In this document: piece by piece, positions 22,878 through 26,237 of the stretch
How the letters are laid out: every line of letters starts with the position of its first letter
How positions within the stretch are numbered: the stretch's first letter is position 1
NCBI GenBank assembly: GCA_030527065.1
Contig: JAUNBO010000001.1
Span: forward strand, 1-26,237
From: Bacillota bacterium
GTDB lineage: Bacteria > Bacillota > Clostridia > Peptostreptococcales > Anaerovoracaceae
DNA length: 26,237 bases
Reading direction: 5' to 3'
Program-made: the position numbers and the translations under genes
Notes under the pieces: model-generated
Told to the model about the DNA's origin: nothing
The model's input: the letters and a program-made list of their open reading frames with translations, nothing else
Databases searched by the model: none

Positions 22878-23903
22878 ATGCAACAGAACAGATTGAAGGA
22901 GATCCTGCAGGAAGCCAGGACACAGCTGCAGAAGGCCGGCTCTCTGCCGGAGGCGGAAGAGCTGCGGGTGAGATTTCTGGGAAAGAAGGGCGAGCTGACG
23001 GAGATCCTTCGCTCCATGGGCTCTCTGGACCCGGAAGAGAGGAAGGAGCTGGGCCAGGCGGCCAACAGCGTGAGGAAAGAAATAGAAGGGCTGCTGGAAG
23101 AGCGCTTCGCCGCCCTGAAGGATGCGGGGAAGGCCATGCGCTTTAAAGCGGAGCGCATAGACGTAACGGAGCCCGGCCGGCCGGCAGCCCTGGGGGCCCT
23201 GCATCCTATTACCGTTACCATAGAGGAGCTCTGCCGCATCTTCATGAGCATGGGCTACAGCATTACCGAGGGGCCCGAGATAGAGACGGTATTCAACAAC
23301 TTCGACGCCCTGAACGCCGCTCCCACCCACCCCTCCAGAGATATGACGGACACCTTCTACATTACGGAGGACGTCCTTCTGCGCACCCACACCTCTCCGG
23401 TCCAGGTACGCACCCTGAAGAGGCAGAGCCCTCCCATCAAGGTCATTTCCCCCGGGCGCTGCTTCCGCTTCGATACTCCCGACGCCACCCACTCCCCCAT
23501 GTTCCATCAGGTGGAGGGGCTGCTGGTGGATGAGGGCGTCACCATGGCGGACCTGAAGGGAACCCTGGACTGCTTTGCCAAGGAGACCTTCGGCGCCTCT
23601 ACCCGGACCCGTTTCCGTCCCCACTACTTCCCCTTTACGGAGCCCAGCGCGGAGATGGACGTGTCCTGCTTCAAATGCGGCGGCGCCGGCTGCCGGGTAT
23701 GCAAGGGCAGCGGCTGGATAGAGGTCCTTGGCTGCGGCATGGTCCATCCCAATGTCCTGAAAATGAGGGGGCTGGATACCGAAAAGTACACGGGTTTTGC
23801 CTTCGGCATGGGCGTGGAGCGCATAGCCATGCTGAAGCACGGCGTGGAGGACATCCGGCTCTTTTACGAAAACGACGTCCGCTTCATAGAGCAGTTCAGG
23901 TAA
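22878..23903 (+). CDS. pheS: Phenylalanyl-tRNA synthetase alpha subunit
   Basis: 341 residues, full length. An N-terminal coiled coil (1-90) that grips tRNA-Phe is followed by a class II catalytic core: PTHPSRDMTDTFYI, the motif 2 region TSPVQVRTLKRQSPPIKVISPGRCFR, FRPHYFPFTEPSAEMDV, and motif 3 GMGVERIAM starting at 310. Four cysteines C264, C267, C272 and C275 form a small knuckle seen in many Firmicutes PheS proteins. It forms the alpha2-beta2 enzyme with PheT and charges tRNA-Phe. AGGAAAG and AGGAGG both lie upstream of the ATG, 15 bases after the methyltransferase stop, so the genes are co-transcribed. Confidence 0.98.
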   Translation: MQQNRLKEILQEARTQLQKAGSLPEAEELRVRFLGKKGELTEILRSMGSLDPEERKELGQAANSVRKEIEGLLEERFAALKDAGKAMRFKAERIDVTEPGRPAALGALHPITVTIEELCRIFMSMGYSITEGPEIETVFNNFDALNAAPTHPSRDMTDTFYITEDVLLRTHTSPVQVRTLKRQSPPIKVISPGRCFRFDTPDATHSPMFHQVEGLLVDEGVTMADLKGTLDCFAKETFGASTRTRFRPHYFPFTEPSAEMDVSCFKCGGAGCRVCKGSGWIEVLGCGMVHPNVLKMRGLDTEKYTGFAFGMGVERIAMLKHGVEDIRLFYENDVRFIEQFR

Positions 23904-23916
23904 GGAGGGCAGAAAC

Positions 23917-26237
23917 ATGCTGGTACCTGTTGAATGGTTGAAAGAATATACGGATATCCCTGTGGATGCGGAGACCTTCTGCGCAAGGATGGTCATGTCC
24001 GGCTCCAACATAGAAACGGTGGAGAAGACCGGGGAAAACATCGAAGAAGTGGTGGTGGGCAGGGTCCTGTCCATAGAGAAGCACCCGGATGCGGACAAGC
24101 TGGTGGTGTGCCGGGTGGACGCAGGGCAGGAGAGGCCGCTGCAGGTGGTGACGGGAGCCCCCAACGTGTCCGAAGGGGCCCTGATCCCGGTGGCCCTTCA
24201 CGGCAGCAGGCTGCCGGACGGCACCGTCATAAAGAAAGGAAAGCTCCGGGGAGTGGAATCGGAGGGCATGTTCTGCTCTTTCCGGGAGCTGGGATACGAG
24301 GATAAGGTGGTCCCCGTGGTTTTTCGGGACGGCGTGTGGATCCTGGAAGAGGACGCTGTGCCGGGGACGGAGATCGTGGAGGCCATGGGCCTGGCGGATA
24401 CGGCGGTGGATTTTGAGATCACTCCCAACAGGCCGGATTGCCTTTCCATGCTGGGCATGGCCAGGGAGGCGGCGGCCACTTTGGGAACGGAGCTGCGCTA
24501 TCCGGAAACCGTGTGCCGGGCCGTCAGAGGAAAGGCGGAGGACTACCTTTCCGTGGAGATACGGAAGCCGGAGCTGTGCCGGCGCTATGTGGCCCGCATC
24601 GTCACCAACGTAAAGATAGAGCAATCCCCCTGGTGGCTGCAGCGGCGGCTCATGCATGCGGGAATGAGGCCCATCAACAACATCGTGGACATCACCAATT
24701 ATGTGATGCTGGAATACGGACAGCCCATCCACGCCTTCGATATCCGCAACGTGCTGGACCGGAAGATCATCGTGGACACCGCCGGGGAAGGAGAGCTCTT
24801 CACCACCCTGGACGGCACGGAGCGCAGGCTTTCGGAGGGAATGCTGCTCATTAAGGACGGCCGGCGGGGCGTGGCCCTGGCCGGCGTCATGGGGGGCCTG
24901 AACTCGGAGATAGAAGCGGATACGGACACCATCCTGATAGAATCCGCCAATTTCGACGGAGCCAGCGTCCGCTCCACTTCCAAAAAGCTGGGGCTGCGGA
25001 CAGAGGCCTCCGCCCGCTTTGAAAAGGGCATAGATCCCAATCTGGCGGCGGCGGCGGCGGACCGGGTCTGCAAGCTCATAGAGCTGCTGGGGGCCGGGAC
25101 GGTGGCGGCGGGAGCCGTGGACTGCTATCCTGAGCCCCGGAAAGCCAGCCCGGTGCTGGTGCGGCCCGCCAGGGCCAACAGCCTCCTGGGGATAGAGCTG
25201 ACCACGAAGGAGATGGAGGCCATCTTCCGCAGCCTGGAAATGGAGACCCTCCGGGAAGAGGGCCAGCTGCTGGTAACTCCTCCCACCGTCCGCCAGGACC
25301 TGGAGACGGAGATAGACTTTATAGAGGAGATCGCCAGGCTTTACGGCTATGACAAATTGCCTGTGACCCTTCCCAAAGACCATTGCCGTTCCGGCAAGCC
25401 TCTCCGGCGTCAGCTGAGGGACCTGGCCAGGGACACTCTGGCGGGCCTGGGACTGGATGAGATACAGACCTATTCCTTCTTCAGCCCCAAAAGCGTGGAA
25501 AGCATGGGAGTGCCGGCGGAGGCGGAGGAGCGGAAGCTGGTGCGGCTCCTCAACCCCCTGGGGGACGAAAACAGCGTCATGCGCACCCTGCTGCTGCCCA
25601 ATCTGCTGGAGACCATGGGCCGCAATTACTCCCGGAGTATAGAGGAAGTCCGGCTCTTTGAGTTGGGGAACACCTTCTTCGATATTCCCGGAGAGGAAGG
25701 GCTACCTCAGGAGAGGGAGTCCCTGAGCATAGGCCTTTACGGGGGCCAGGGGGACTTCTTCACCCTCAAGGGCATAGTGGAAGCCCTGCTGAAAAAGCTG
25801 GGCGTGGGGGATGCGGTATTCCGGGCGGAAACAGAGATCCCGGCTTATCATCCCGGCCGCTGCGCCTCCGTCAGCTGCCGGGGGATGCTCCTGGGATACA
25901 TCGGCGAGCTGCACCCGGATATGGCCGAAAAGTACGGCATGGATCTGCGGGTCTGTTGCGGAGAGCTGTCCTTCGGGAAGCTGGCGGAATGTGTGGATCT
26001 GCGGAAGGCGTATAAGCCCCTGCCCAAATACCCCGCCGTATCCAGGGACGTGGCCCTGCTGGTGGACGAGGAAATCTGTGCGGGCAGCCTTGGAGAGGCC
26101 ATTTCGGCGGCGGCGGGCCCGCTGCTGGAAAAGACGGAGCTTTTCGACGTCTACCGGGGCAAGCAGGTGCCGGAAGGAAAGAAGAGCGTCGCCTTTGCCC
26201 TCACCTACCGGGCGCCGGACCGGACTCTCACCGACGA
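23917..26237 (+). CDS. pheT: Phenylalanyl-tRNA synthetase beta subunit (3' end outside window)
   Basis: 773 codons are present with no stop before the window end; the usual length is about 790-810, so some 20-35 residues are missing. Domains in order: an EMAP/OB-type tRNA-binding domain (about 40-150, VVVGRVLSIEKHPDADKL), the B3/B4 editing region with PINNIVDITNYVMLEYGQPIHAFD and ALAGVMGG, the B5 domain (about 400-475, ending EIDFIEEIARLYGYD), the catalytic-like core with NPLGDENSVMRTLLLP, and the start of the FDX-ACB anticodon-binding domain (PLPKYPAVSRDVALLVD onward). The ATG is 13 bases after pheS with AAGGAGGG 6 bases upstream. It provides structure, editing and tRNA recognition to PheST. 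Confidence 0.97.
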   Translation, partial: MLVPVEWLKEYTDIPVDAETFCARMVMSGSNIETVEKTGENIEEVVVGRVLSIEKHPDADKLVVCRVDAGQERPLQVVTGAPNVSEGALIPVALHGSRLPDGTVIKKGKLRGVESEGMFCSFRELGYEDKVVPVVFRDGVWILEEDAVPGTEIVEAMGLADTAVDFEITPNRPDCLSMLGMAREAAATLGTELRYPETVCRAVRGKAEDYLSVEIRKPELCRRYVARIVTNVKIEQSPWWLQRRLMHAGMRPINNIVDITNYVMLEYGQPIHAFDIRNVLDRKIIVDTAGEGELFTTLDGTERRLSEGMLLIKDGRRGVALAGVMGGLNSEIEADTDTILIESANFDGASVRSTSKKLGLRTEASARFEKGIDPNLAAAAADRVCKLIELLGAGTVAAGAVDCYPEPRKASPVLVRPARANSLLGIELTTKEMEAIFRSLEMETLREEGQLLVTPPTVRQDLETEIDFIEEIARLYGYDKLPVTLPKDHCRSGKPLRRQLRDLARDTLAGLGLDEIQTYSFFSPKSVESMGVPAEAEERKLVRLLNPLGDENSVMRTLLLPNLLETMGRNYSRSIEEVRLFELGNTFFDIPGEEGLPQERESLSIGLYGGQGDFFTLKGIVEALLKKLGVGDAVFRAETEIPAYHPGRCASVSCRGMLLGYIGELHPDMAEKYGMDLRVCCGELSFGKLAECVDLRKAYKPLPKYPAVSRDVALLVDEEICAGSLGEAISAAAGPLLEKTELFDVYRGKQVPEGKKSVAFALTYRAPDRTLTD

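Noticed and set aside
21273..24164. A long minus-strand open frame opposite ftsZ, ysgA and pheS
   Set aside because: It runs across three conserved plus-strand genes and a terminator, with no family resemblance; a codon-bias artefact.
1..26237. tRNA or rRNA genes, CRISPR arrays, insertion sequences, prophage or attachment sites
   Set aside because: I looked through the intergenic regions and found no cloverleaf, spaced repeats, transposase-like protein or terminal inverted repeats.

Overview
The window is a GC-rich stretch of a Gram-positive, Clostridia-type chromosome (Lachnospiraceae-like is my best guess; no rRNA or other taxonomic marker is present). It holds a nearly complete division and cell-wall (dcw) cluster in a Firmicutes arrangement. 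The taxonomic pointers are the Firmicutes-type DUF881-DUF881-sbp trio before ftsZ, a PASTA-bearing division transpeptidase, a MurE with the meso-diaminopimelate signature DNPR, and a ysgA-like methyltransferase next to pheST.

Layout. Positions 85-3507 (+) encode a secreted, membrane-anchored protein with about five Ig-like repeats and a MacB/FtsX-type ABC permease; the partner ATPase is not in the window and probably lies just upstream. A convergent junction with two hairpins (3554-3640) separates them from a 419-residue, 10% cysteine protein on the minus strand (3670-4929) that I do not recognise. A 360-base AT-richer intergenic region follows. It carries a good sigma-A promoter with two MraZ-like boxes, and two terminator-like hairpins upstream of it. 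From 5292 the dcw operon runs mraZ, rsmH, ftsL, PBP (ftsI/spoVD type), murE, murF, mraY, murD, ftsW, murG, murA, ftsQ/divIB, two DUF881 genes, sbp and ftsZ, ending at a strong intrinsic terminator (21985-22011). A TrmH/SpoU-type rRNA methyltransferase gene, pheS and pheT (cut by the window end) follow.

How the genes work together. MurA starts UDP-MurNAc synthesis. MurD, MurE and MurF build the pentapeptide. MraY and MurG make lipid II. FtsW and the PBP polymerise and cross-link it at the septum marked by FtsZ, with FtsL and FtsQ/DivIB as the divisome linker. MraZ and RsmH are the usual regulator and 16S rRNA methyltransferase at the head. murB, murC, ddl and ftsA are absent, as is the spoIIGA-sigE-sigG block that often follows ftsZ in spore-formers.

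The most unusual points are as follows. MurE lacks about 80 residues at its N-terminus, which is the domain that normally holds the UDP end of the substrate; its P-loop is at residue 34, against about 115 in the neighbouring MurD and MurF. The murE ribosome binding site is buried in a 17-bp intergenic hairpin. The large Cys-rich protein has no known family. There is a likely internal promoter plus leader hairpin before the PBP gene. ysgA-pheST starts 17 bases after a strong terminator with no visible T-box or promoter.
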